Positions 10,307 through 20,918 of a DNA stretch of 64,000 nt are shown piece after piece. Source of the DNA: Clarkia xantiana subsp. parviflora (Eukaryota > Streptophyta > Magnoliopsida > Myrtales > Onagraceae); assembly GCA_036873135.1 (NCBI GenBank), contig JAPTYO010000007.1:8848763-8912762 (forward strand), written 5' to 3'. Within the stretch, counting starts at the first letter, position 1. The number at the start of each line of letters is the position of its first letter. The position numbers and the translations under genes were made by a program. The notes beneath the pieces are model-generated. The model saw nothing but the letters and a program-made list of their open reading frames with translations. It ran no database searches and was not told the DNA's origin.

Positions 10307-12589
10307 ATGTTCATAAGGGAATTGTCCCTCGTTAAAACCTTACTAGAAAAAACCCATTGGGATAAAAATCTAGTGAAGGAAAAAGAGTACACAATTATGG
10401 ATCCCTTTTTGTAAGCTGCCTCGTTAAAAACCTTATTAGGAAAACCGATGGGACAAAACCTTGGTTAAGGGAAAAAGAGTGCAGCGGTGTAGATTCTCCC
10501 CCTGATGTTGACATCGCGTAATTTCATTAAGTCGACACAACCCAATCATGTTCGCCAATATTCCAGATTTCGCAGTCGATAAGCTAGATAGTCATAAGAA
10601 CAAATTCGTTGGATGAAGAATAACTTGAGGCGAATGTGTTTTGTATGTCTCCTTTGATATAACAATCTTCAACTCAAGCTATATAACCTACATTAACTTC
10701 ATATATATATATATATACAATATAATGCTACATTTGAAAATTGTGCACTTCCATGTTATAACTTACATTTGTGTAGCAAATTAATTTAGGTCTTGATTCG
10801 TCATGATATTAAACTCGTGGCATTCTTACAATCATTAAGGTACTCAATAGATGTGTTTATCTATGCAAAATAGCTTCAAGACATTTTTTTTATAAGACAA
10901 GATTATTTTCAATCTCTTAAGTACTCGATCTTCAGGCCGAGCCAAACCTTTGTCCTTTCAATATATTTTATCTGAATTTAACATTATCAATAAATTGATT
11001 GTATTTACAAACTCTTCACGAGTTTCAATATCTTTAAATTCTCCCCCTCACGCGATGCCCCTTTCGGCTATAGCGTGATCAATTCAACTTATCAAAATAT
11101 CAGTTTTCTTGATTCGCATAATATTATCTGATATATCTTAACTCAAATTGGCTATACATTGTGGAGAATATAACATAAATTGCCTGTATTATTTTAAATG
11201 GTACAATATCTTTATGATCCAACATTCTTGGAAAAATTTCATGCTAGCATTTTCAATCCTTCTAGGATTTTCACTTTAATTTTGCTATCAAATTAGCCAC
11301 CTAAAAAAGGTATAAATAATTCATATGTGGGACGCATTCAAAACTTTTTATGTACTGCCAACGTAATAATATATTTGAAGGTGATTGCTCCACTAAATGA
11401 TCCATATAATAATTGCCAGGATTTTGCATATAACATTTGTACCACAGGTTGTGCGTATATATCTTACGACACAATTTATTTATGCGGGAAATAATGTGTA
11501 TCCACTGGCTTCCACCTTCTGCATTTTTCATGTTAATACTTGCGTCTTTTCAAACTTTGGCCAATCATAATACTTGTTTAACATATTGAGCTCAAGATCC
11601 TCGACTCCTCGTCTTGTTTTATGATTTCACTCATGAATAATATTCAAAACTGTTGTCGATAACTTTATATTACGGTTCAATCACTTCCCGTTAATGACAT
11701 AACTCATTGAGATCTCTTTATTTTAATTACTTTCAGGTACCTGAACCACTTCTGGGGTTTCATATTTAGTTATGTTTTTAATTCTTTTGGGAAATCACAT
11801 CCACAATAAGACCATATTTATATTTCTTTTCTTTCCATGCTCCATTCTTCTTTCAAAAAATTTCGTGGAACCATTATCGCACGTTTCAGGCGTGACTTAT
11901 TTTTCATTATAAATTGTCCAATCTGGACATTTAAATTGGAGCATTTACAGCCGGTAATTGACTTATGACTTTCTGGGTCTAATAAAGTCACTTAATAGGC
12001 AGTATCTGAAAATAGTTATCTCTTTGAACTTCAGGTTCATATTATCATTGTGCGAGGATCTAAATGAGATAATAACAATTATTGTTCAGTCAATCTATTT
12101 TCTGCCAGCTGCTTCTTTTCTCCCCCTAATGTTGGAAAAAGTTGTTCATCAATAACAATCAGCAATTCTTGCTTTAAATATATATCATTCATTGTTCCCA
12201 ATAAATTGTTTGTATCCAACATATATTTTCCAACATTCCAGACTCATCTTAGTGCGTTGCGGTGGAGCAATTCAAATATATATCACACTTTATAAAGTTC
12301 ATAAATGGGGAATTAATCTCTTGACTAAAATTTTTTGTAATGGGGAGAACTGTCATTTAAAATTGGCTTGATGCGCAATTATACTGCTGCTTGCATAATA
12401 ACATGAATTTACACTCAATTTGCTCTAATTGGTGGCAGTTTAGCTATTTAATTGGAGGATCTTTGTAACTTTCATGCTAAACTGCAAATCTAGACATGTA
12501 GTTGTCTGAATCTTGTAGTAAATATCAACTTTCAATATCATCATCATTCTTTATTACATAATCTGAAATTTGTTCTTGCAAATTCATAA

Positions 12590-12710
12590 TCAACGCACAT
12601 GTGGCCATATTGTAGAAGCATCTTTCAAAATAATATATTGGTCCACATGGCAGGTGAACGGGCCCATGTTCACCTTTTATTATTTCCATAAATAATGGAA
12701 TTTTATCCCG
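12590..12710 (-). pseudogene. Copia integrase-core remnant
   Basis: On the minus strand a broken frame gives GEHGPVHLPCGP followed by YYF, and in shifted frames words like DAST and PHV. This resembles the part of the copia-type integrase core that reads GP(I/V)xxPCGPxxYF in many plant elements. Frameshifts and stops surround it. It is non-functional. Confidence 0.55.
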
Positions 12711-12887
12711 AACTTAGTTGATGATGATCACATAATGAATTTTCCTTTGAGAGCAATTATCATAATGATTTATGGAGAATCTTCAAGTTCTTCCAAATAA
12801 TGTACTGCGCATCGTAAGTGATCCGGAATGGTCTGTAACCGGTCACACAAAATATCATATTATGGGTAAAATTTCGGGTTTACCTCT

Positions 12888-13071
12888 ATATGAATCAGTA
12901 GAGAGGTAATAGAAGAGGGAACTTGAGGATGTCTTATTATCACACATAAGAAGCCCTTATATAGGAATTACATATACTTGTGGAGGAAGTAAATTTAATA
13001 CTAAGAAAGTCTAAACAAGGAAGATGGTATATACACGTAATATTGAACATCCACTAAATATATTCATAACA
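12888..13071 (-). repeat. 5' LTR of the copia-type element
   Basis: Second copy of the 184-bp direct repeat. The outer end TCATAACA is intact; the inner end is altered (ATATGAATCA instead of TGTTATGAAA). No primer-binding site was recognised next to it, in line with internal decay. Confidence 0.78.
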
Positions 13072-13076
13072 ATAAG

Positions 13077-13624
13077 TTAATAATCATCATTAGTGTTGGT
13101 TATGTTTTTTTTTTTTTTTTTGCTATATTGATATGACAAACCAAAATTATATGTTGATTGAATCAACTCTTGGTAAAAGAATTCCAATCAACCATCTAGT
13201 TAATTAGGGAGAGTTCTAATCTAAAACCACCTAAAAATTTGCTATTATTTTATACTATTATTTGTCTCTAACTCAGTTCTAGAAATAAAATTCATGGGCT
13301 TCATTCATCATGTGCATATTCGACAAATTGTCTTATGTCTTCATATTGTTGATCAAAGCTTGCACGTTGTGAATTCAGTCTATTTAGCTTTTCATTCTCA
13401 TTCATGTATAGCCACACATACTCAGATTCCGATAACAATTTTTAAATCGACTAAAATTTACATAGCAATTTAGTTATTAATTCTAATTATATTTTTTAGA
13501 TGATTATTATCTCCTTAAACAAACAATTTAAACTGGATTATATTGATGGCTCGATGGAGAATAGAGGGTAGAGAATCTGAATCCGCCATTATTAATTGTC
13601 GGATAGAAAATGATTTATTTTATA
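13077..13624. other. AT-rich intergenic region
   Basis: No gene, RNA or clear repeat structure seen between the copia-type element and the next MITE. Confidence 0.4.
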
Positions 13625-13633
13625 TAAGATTTT

Positions 13634-14173
13634 GGGATTAAGTACCTTTTCATACCACTTCTTTGCATGGAATCCACTTTTGGTACCACTTCTATTTTTT
13701 TGTATACTTTTGGTACCAATTCTTTCAACTTTGTATCTTTTTGGTACCACGGTTAACTTTCCGTCCAAATTGGCCGTTAAGTGTCATGTGCCATGCACGT
13801 GACCGCCCTAAACTTTTGAATTTGTTTCAATTTAGTCCATCTAATGCATCCCTAACTTTTAATTTGTTCAATTTAGCCCTAAAATTTCCAAATCGAACCC
13901 TTGACCCATCATGGTTTTGAAATTTTAGGACTAAATTGAACAAATTAAAAGTCAGGGATGCATTAGATGGACTAAATTGAAACAAATTCAAAAGTTTAGG
14001 GCGGTCACATGCATGGCACATGACACTTAACGGTCAATTTGGACGGAAAGTTAATGGTGGTACCAAAAGGATACAAAGTTGAAAGAATTGGTACCAAAAG
14101 TATACAAAAAAATAAAAGTGGTACCAAAAGTGGATTATGTGCAAAGAAGTGGTATGAAAAGGTACTTAATCCC
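13634..14173. mobile_element. 540-bp hairpin MULE MITE
   Basis: Almost the whole element is one inverted repeat. The left arm starts GGGATTAAGTACCTTTTCAT and the right arm ends with its reverse complement. The arms are about 250 bp with few mismatches around a short centre near 13900-13915. A perfect 9-bp duplication TAAGATTTT flanks it (13625-13633 and 14174-14182), the Mutator-superfamily signature. Transcription would give a long, nearly perfect hairpin RNA. The apparent open frames inside mirror each other and are not genes. Confidence 0.93.
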
Positions 14174-14182
14174 TAAGATTTT

Positions 14183-15367
14183 ATATAAAATTGTCGGAAG
14201 TGCTAAGATTCAAACACTCCTTAAGAAAAGGTCTTCAGTGGGATTTTTTTGGTAAACACAATTCGATTTACTAGTTAGTTCAACTAATCTTAGGTGATCG
14301 ATGTGTACGATAAAAAAACACAATGTCCACATGGTTTTTTTTTTTTTTTTTATTGTCATTGGAGGTTCACATGTTTGCTGGACATTCGATCTAGGTAAGA
14401 TGAAGCCTGTCAAGTCCCTATAGTTAAGATGGACCACGTCCTAGAATAAGATAGCTCCATTATAATTTTTTTTGCCCATGTAGATCCATTATAATTTGAA
14501 AAACAATATTTTAGGAGACTTAATTATTGAGCTGTGACTTTATAAGTTTTTTTTCTTCATAGTTTCACTGTTTCAGTTATCTAAAGTCTGACTTATCACT
14601 TATCAGTAATTTTTTACTTGATTAATCATCGAGTTAGAGAACTCACCCTGAACTGAATCCGAATCTGGGGGAGTTTCGTAACTTTGCATCCGAACAGATG
14701 AAAACCCTAAATCGGTAATTTCTCAATTACGTGCAATCATGGGGTCTTTCAAGCTGTGCTATCAATGATTGAAGACTAAAGTAGATGTTGCCCAAACAGA
14801 TAAAATATTGGGAATCAAGATATTAGAAGTTTAAACTCAACTAAAATTTTAAAAATAACAAATATTTTTAATAACGCTTTACCAACTAATCTAGTAGAAA
14901 TAGAGATATATATTTGCTTTGACTTATCATCATGACTATAAAATATAGTAGGGACCACACGTTTACATGGTCGTTATTGATTCATGTTCAAACTGTTAAA
15001 GATTGAAGATGAAAAATACCAGTAGGTGGTTGTTGCGGCTGGGAGTTAGCACTTGAAATGGTATTTGCAGCTTGTGTAGTGTTATGTTGTAAATTTATAT
15101 ATATATATATATGGAGTTTCTAGTTCTTTAATAAATTGTTATTTAAAGTATTTTTTTTTTTTGGTATAAATATCTAAATAAAGTTTCGCTTGGCTGATAA
15201 TTTGCTATGTAAAGTGTTTTTTTGGAATAATTTACTAGTTCAAATTTCACTTTATGGAAAATTTGCTAGTTCAGATTTCTTGTACAATTTGATTTTGGTA
15301 GCTAGAAGATTGTCCACAAAAGCAAAACTCGAGATAGTAAACTGTCCACAAAAGACAATATGAGCAA

Positions 15368-15368
<1 letters not shown>
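14183..15368. other. Intergenic region
   Basis: No gene recognised. A short TA run occurs near 15098-15113. Words such as AATTTGCTAGTTCA at 15230-15290 resemble the MITE family at 58041-58690; matching fragments continue beyond the large LTR element (about 27595-27700), so that element seems to have landed in an older repeat. Confidence 0.4.

Positions 15369-15421
<53 letters not shown>
15369..15421. repeat. (TA)n microsatellite at the left edge of the Tat-type element
   Basis: About 50 bp of alternating TA directly abut the LTR. A matching TA run lies at the right edge (about 27561-27589), so the insertion target was a TA microsatellite. Confidence 0.9.
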
Positions 15422-15425
<4 letters not shown>

Positions 15426-16370
15426 AGGTTATAAAGTCTAGGTCAACGGGTCGTCAATCTAGAATTTATCTCCCACTAATGAAATGTCGGGTTCAATGTT
15501 CCTAGGACTAGTCGTTCTGATACATGCCCTTCTGCTCCCTTGGGGTAGTTGTTCTGATGTATGTCCTTCTCTTCTCTCCTTCTGACCTCCTTTCCTTCTC
15601 TCCTTCTGACCTCCTGAGGCTTGTACTTCTTACCCCTGGGGCTTGTCCTACTGCTCTATGCTCTTCTGCTTCCTTGGCTCTCTTCTCCTTGCCACCCTGC
15701 AAGAGGGGCAATACCAGGCACAGAGGGGGTGGTGCCTGATGAACCCTCTCCGATGCCTAAGTCAATACGGTTTTAGAGAGATAAAGCTAGAGAGATGTCA
15801 GAGCAAAATTGTGCAACTTGCCAAGATCCTCCCATGAATAGTGGAGGTGGGGTATTTATAGGCAACGGTGTCATTAAGGTGGCTTAATGACATCGTTAAC
15901 CTTTAAACACAGTTAATTAACATTTAAACATGTAATTAAGACCTTAGGATACGGAGAAGGTAGGCGGAGTAAACCGAGTATGGGAGTCCAAAAATGGTGC
16001 CGGGGCCCTTGGGGGGAAGGGAAATCCGACCCCCAAGGGTAGGGGTTGGGTGAGGGCACCCAACCCCTCCTAGGGAGGATGGGGTTGGCCAACCCCATCC
16101 CTCCTAGGAGAGATCGGGTTGGTCCACCCGATCTCCCCTAGGGGAGATCGGGTTGGCTGACCCGATCTCCCCTAGGGGAGGTCGGGTGTGGCCACCCAAC
16201 CTCACCTAGGTGAGTTTGCCTCGGCCGGACGAGCGCTTCGGCCTCGTCCGAGCCGTTGATGTTCTCGCGAAGTGTTCGGATTGAAGTTTCGATTTACAAT
16301 CATTAACGGGATGATAAAAATACAACGGTTCAGAAGTCAACGGGTTCAAATTGGGCGTATATCCATCACA
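15422..16370 (-). repeat. 3' LTR of the Tat-type element (949 bp)
   Basis: Plus-strand ends TGTTAGG and CCATCACA (TG..CA). It is nearly identical to 26490-27566. It contains two units of a 34-bp GATCGGGTTGG repeat near 16107-16180 where the other LTR has six. Open frames here recur in both LTRs and are not host genes. Confidence 0.93.
15853..15860 (-). promoter_or_regulatory. LTR TATA box
   Basis: On the minus strand this reads CCTATAAATACCCC, a strong plant TATA context. The same site is at 26921-26928 in the 5' LTR. It supports minus-strand transcription of the element. Confidence 0.7.
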
Positions 16371-16381
16371 TGCCCCCGAGT
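16371..16381 (-). other. Polypurine tract of the Tat-type element
   Basis: On the minus strand, ACTCGGGGGCA directly precedes the 3' LTR, where plus-strand DNA synthesis would be primed. Confidence 0.65.
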
Positions 16382-16990
16382 CAACCAATGGCCTAACCCT
16401 TGATTGACTCTATTTTAGGATGGTATGACACGCGCAATTTGAAACCGGGGTTTTACCTTCTTGTCTGGATGCTTGCTTACCCATGGATGCGTGTCTCTGA
16501 CTCTGCCCCCTGCCTTATGAGATAGAGGAGTTGTAAACGTTAGAGTAGCGCGGACGTGTGCCTAAGCACGCGTCCGTCTGAGGTGGGAGTAATAAATCTA
16601 TCTTTGCTATAGGCATATACTTGAAAAATACATGCTCGCATAGGAATGTAATATGAATGCAACTAAGTGACTTATGCTTCAATTTCATGCCGGGATTTTG
16701 CCTAAGTGGAGAAAAATTTCAATTTTGGTCCGAAATTTTTCTAAGTATGGGATACTAGAAAATATGCCTATAGGATGTTAACTAGGAGTGAACATGGACA
16801 TATCACGAACATGAGGATGTGTACTAGCATATATGCAAGTAGGAACATAAGGATGGGAGTGAGTAGAGACATGCTGCGATTGTAGTCATGAATGTATGCA
16901 TAAATATATGGCGGCCATGTGCATGGACGTCTAAATGTTTGAACACATGGGAGTGTGTATGTGGGCATGCATATGAGTGCAAGCATGAAC

Positions 16991-17029
16991 ATGTATGTAT
17001 GTATGTATGTATGTATGTATGTATGTATG
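16991..17029. repeat. (ATGT)n microsatellite
   Basis: About nine to ten tandem ATGT units inside the Tat-type element. The open frames on both strands here are repeat artefacts. Confidence 0.9.
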
Positions 17030-17117
17030 GATGGGTTGTGAGTGTAAGCATGAGTGATGACATTGATGTACCTGTAGATGTTAATCATGAATATGAGCAT
17101 AAGTGCAAAGGTGAGAG

Positions 17118-17907
17118 TAGGGGTGTCAACGGGTCGCGGGTACCCGCTGACCCGCGGAGCCCCGCCCCGTTTTGACCCGCTGATCCGCCGACCCGTGCTC
17201 CGTGGGACGGGTTCGGGTCTGCTAAACCACAGGTCGGGTCGGGTTCGGATCCAGGGTTGCGGGGCCCCATTGACCCGCCCCGTAGCATGTATATATTGCA
17301 GAAGTGTTCGTGCTGCTCTCTAGGCCTTATTAGAGTTACTTAGATAATAATAACACATATTGGGGTTCTAATAAATTGACTTGGCCCATAAACACCCACA
17401 TATTAGTGGCAGTGGCCCAATTGCTAAAGAATATAATTGATAGAATAATTAAAACCCTAGGTCTATCTCTCTTTCTACTTCCTCTCCTATTCTTCTTCCT
17501 TCTTCCTAAATTGCGGCTACCATCTCTGGCCACGCCATGTTTCATCTTCGGCTTCAACAACAGCCATATTCTCCTCCTTCCGTTACCTGTATCCTAGATT
17601 CAACTGACAGAACCTATTCAAGTTAATTTACAGAGTCAATTTCTATTTATAGTGGCCTGTCTTCTTCCTTTTTTTTCTGGTAAACCTGTCTTCTTCCTTC
17701 ATTAGACCTATGAACTGAACTCTTATGTGGTAATGACTTGAAATTCGCGGGGCGGGGCGGGTACCCGCGGGTCACCCTGCGGGATTTTTTTGCCCATAAG
17801 ACCCGCCCCGTGATTTGTATGGGGCGGATCCGGGTCGACATTGTCGACCTGCGGGGCGGGTCCGGGTCTGGTGATACCCGCCCCGACCCGCCCCATTGAC
17901 ATCCCTA
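17118..17907. mobile_element. Non-autonomous hAT element nested in the Tat-type element
   Basis: Ends TAGGGGTGTCAA and TTGACATCCCTA with a perfect 8-bp target duplication GGTGAGAG at 17110-17117 and 17908-17915. The subterminal regions are dense in CGGGTC and GACCCGC words. The centre (about 17360-17680) differs in composition and looks like a plant promoter or 5' UTR with CTCTCTTTCT-type pyrimidine runs, perhaps a captured fragment. No transposase is encoded. Confidence 0.92.
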
Positions 17908-18660
17908 GGTGAGAGCATAGACCTCTCCTTTATTTGAGGGTGGGAACTCTGCCACTCAATGGGACACAACGTTCCGCCTCCCTCGTACTAGCGTGAGCAT
18001 TGTCCATTAATCTCGACCTTCGGCATGTGTAACATTTTTCCTTCATTCGTTGGAGCGTGTGTATAGCTCTTGACCTTTACCCTGAAATTTGTTCCCCATA
18101 AAAGTGAGGGTGAAAAAAGCTTACAAGCTTTCTTCTTACCGCCGCGAGCGAAGGGGTCTATTGACATGTGTTAAGGGTTGACCCTTCCTTCGGATGTGCT
18201 GGAGCATTGCTCCATTTGGGGAAACTAAAAGTTCGCCCTCTTCCCTTGGTGTTAAGGTTGCCCCCGTAGTAGGCGTATCTCGCCCCTCCATGAGTAAGGG
18301 TCGATCTTTGCGTTGGTTGCTCGTATAGATGACTCACTTTTGGGAAGCTTTCTTCTTCATACAGGGAGACCTTGAAGATCGTTTTCCAAGGTAGTCAGAC
18401 CAAATCTGACCGTCCTGTGTCTTGGGTGTCCGAGGCGGACTTGTATGAGGCAGGGACTCGTATGACCCCTTGTAGGTTGATTTCATGGAGAAACATACAA
18501 GGTGTAGGCAGAGCGTTCCGAACGTACCGTTGAATCAGATGAGAGGGAAAAACCCTCTAGTTCTGCTTATCAGGCCAAGAAATTTTCTAAGTCAGGGGTG
18601 GCTGCTAATGCTTCCAGTATGTTCTTTTTCCCTTCTTTTTTCTTTGTGATATACTTGTGA

Positions 18661-19203
18661 TTGTTCTCATGCTGCTTCCTTCTTGTTGTTAGAGCGTTCT
18701 TCCCTGGTTACCGAATGGTTCTTGTGGTGGGTGAGAGTTCAAGTCAATCTAAATCCAAGGCGCGGAAACCTGACTCTGAGGTCGGGCCCTCGGCTGCCAA
18801 GGAGAAGGAAACCGCGAGAGGCTCTCCTTCAAGTGCCCCCTTGCTGACTCCCTCCCATGATAAGGAGGTAGTGGTTGAAGAGGCACCCTCTTTGCTTGAC
18901 AAAAGGAAACAACCTGTGGCTGGCGATGGGGTGATCATAGGTCTTGATGTCTCTTCTCTATCCCCTGCCCCCCAGCCGAGGGGCCGAGTCTCAAGTTTAT
19001 TTCATCTTCATGTAGATTTGACGACTTTTGAAAGTGTTTTTGTCTTTCCTATGGGTTATGTTATTAACCCCTGCGTTGAAGATTTTTCTTTTGGTGATGG
19101 GTGTGATCATCACCTTTCATTGAGGTTCCTTTCTCTTGCCATGGCTCTGATTAAGATAGCAAATTCTTGCTTTGGAGTTTGGTGGAGACTGCTCTTGAGT
19201 TAG
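18661..19203 (+). CDS. Antisense ORF of the Tat-type element (180 codons)
   Basis: A plus-strand frame, antisense to the element, in its 3' half. The N-terminal part includes VVGESSSQSKSKARKPDSE and is rich in Ser, Lys and Glu; a later methionine, MVLVVGESS, at about 18718 may be the better start. The C-terminal part is hydrophobic and may be out of frame or intronic. Tat-lineage elements such as Retand and Grande carry an antisense ORF at this place, and the Ser/Lys-rich start resembles gag-like plant mobile proteins. Function is unknown. It may be a pseudogene. Confidence 0.45.
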   Translation: MFSCCFLLVVRAFFPGYRMVLVVGESSSQSKSKARKPDSEVGPSAAKEKETARGSPSSAPLLTPSHDKEVVVEEAPSLLDKRKQPVAGDGVIIGLDVSSLSPAPQPRGRVSSLFHLHVDLTTFESVFVFPMGYVINPCVEDFSFGDGCDHHLSLRFLSLAMALIKIANSCFGVWWRLLLS

Positions 19204-19509
19204 CCTCTACTAGTATCGTAGTTGTGATCGTTGTGGGGATCATTTTGTTATATGCCCTCAATAGTGCTTGTCGTGATTCTTTGCTTCATGGTTGATTTCG
19301 TGAGATATGGAGGTTGTCTTCATAAAGAGGACGTCTCCTTCCTAGTATCACTCAGTGGGTTGAAATATAAGTGCCTACCTTTGATGAGCGTACGAAGGGT
19401 GTTGTTTTTCCCTTTTTCTTGAACCTCCTCATAGGGCTAGGCGTAGCCTTTTGATGTTCGTGGTCGGGATGGTGTCTTTACAATTCATGTCTTTGACAGA
19501 TGTTTTATG

Positions 19510-19735
19510 ATGTGCTGCCATGATAATCACTTCGGGGTATGTGGACGTGATAGCCACTTCGTGATGTGTCGGAGTGATAGCCCTACTGTAGTGTGTGGAC
19601 ATGATAGCCATTTCAGGGTATGTGGACATGATAGCCACTTCAAGGTATGTGGACATGATAGCCACTTCAAGATATGTGGACATGATAGCCACTTCAGTGT
19701 ATGTGGACATGATAGCCACCTCACGATGTATGGAG
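19510..19735. repeat. 27-bp tandem array (about 8 units)
   Basis: The unit is GTATGTGGACATGATAGCCA plus CTTCAAG, starting at 19537, 19564, 19591, 19618 and so on, with no indels in the core. Each intact unit holds GTGG and CCAC 8 bp apart, able to form a 4-bp stem. The period is a multiple of three, so both strands stay open without being coding. Confidence 0.9.
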
Positions 19736-20368
19736 TTGTGCTTTAGTATTCCTTTCTCATTGGAGAGCCTTCATTGCTATAGTTGCCTTTTGTGTAGGCT
19801 ATGTTTGTTGGGTTAGGTCCCGATGTCTCGTCTTGTCGGATGTTGTATCCTTTATGCTCTTTAGATGTCTCCTTCATGAGTTGTGCTTGACGATGTTCAA
19901 GTCTGATACGAGCATAGGTCACGCGAGGGCGACATGCATGACAATAACATTTGTCGGAGGTTGATTTGTGTGACTTGTAAGGCAATTCTCTTCTTGATGG
20001 GTCGAGCTTATTTTGAGAGCCTTGAACTTTGGATTTCATGTCTTTGCTATCCTTCTTGGTGGTGTTGGGTTCCTTTGAGATACTTCTCTTGACTTGTGAT
20101 ATGGGTGGTAGGATAACTCGTTACTTTTCGTGATAACCTCTTGTGCTTCTGTATATGATCCTTTGGTCATGGACTTCTCCTTTGTATATGCTTTCCTTTC
20201 TTTATCTTTCTTTTGTGCTTTCCTTCACATCATACCTGCTATCTCATCAAGAAAAAACATTATGTGTTCTTTATACAACTTTACTTTGCAATTATTTTCT
20301 CATGGAATCCTTCTCAGTATGGTGCGATGATCTCTTCTGATACCCTTTAAATGGTATACGTGGTACTG

Positions 20369-20918
20369 TTAGACCAAAGATACGCTCTTGGTGGGCGTCG
20401 AATCTGATCACGAGACAGGCTCTCGGAGGGCACTTAACGTTTCACAGGATAGGCTCCCGGAGGGCACAGGTTAGACCAAAGATACGCTCCTGGTTGGCGT
20501 CGAAAACTGTTCACGAGACAGGCTCTCGGAGGGCACTTAACGTTTCACAGAATAGGCTCCCGGAGGGCACAGGTTAGACCAAAGATACGCTCCTGGTTGG
20601 CGTCGAAAACTGTTCACGAGACAGGCTCTCGGAGGGCACTTAACGTTTCACAGGATAGGCTCCCGGAGGGCACATGTTAGACCAAAGATACGCTCCTGGT
20701 TGGCGTCGAAAACTGTTCACGAGACAGGCTCTCGGAGGGCACTTAACGTTTCACAGGATAGGCTCCCGGATGGCACAGGTTAGACCAAAGATACGCTCCT
20801 GGTTGGCGTCGAAAACTGTTCACGAGACAGGCTCTCGGAGGGCACTTAACGTTTCACAGGATAGGCTCCCGGAGGGCTCAGGTTAGACCAAAGATACGCT
20901 CCTGGTGGGCGTCGAAGC
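20369..20918. repeat. 103-bp higher-order tandem array
   Basis: Units begin at GTTAGACCAAAGATACGCTC, at 20369, 20471, 20574, 20677, 20780 and 20883 (the last partial). Each unit has three modules: GATACGCTC..GGCGTCGAA, ACAGGCTCTCGGAGGGCAC and ATAGGCTCCCGGAGGGCAC. The first module is shared with the next array. It lies in the noncoding middle of the Tat-type element. Confidence 0.93.

Larger units (their letters stand above)
10112..13071 (-). mobile_element. Decayed Ty1/copia-type LTR retrotransposon
   Basis: Two direct repeats of about 184 bp (10112-10295 and 12888-13071) bound the element. The outer ends read TGTTATGA and TCATAACA, with a perfect 5-bp target duplication ATAAG at 10107-10111 and 13072-13076. 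A polypurine tract (rc CCAAGGGGGAG) abuts the left LTR, so the element runs on the minus strand with its 5' LTR on the right. Beside it are two noncoding blocks around CTCGTTAAAA and GGAAAAAGAGT that I know from copia 3' regions. Coding capacity is lost; only an integrase-like remnant near 12601-12690 was recognised. The LTRs differ at only a few positions. Confidence 0.82.

Noticed and set aside
13663..14021. Two ORFs encoding almost the same peptide on opposite strands
   Set aside because: They are the two arms of one inverted-repeat MITE read from each side; no independent coding evidence.
15508..15837. ORFs repeated exactly at 26576-26905
   Set aside because: They lie in the two LTR copies and are open by composition; no known protein similarity.
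16768..17100. ORFs with HTYIHTYIHT and MYVCMYVCMY repeats
   Set aside because: Translation of the ATGT microsatellite in different frames.
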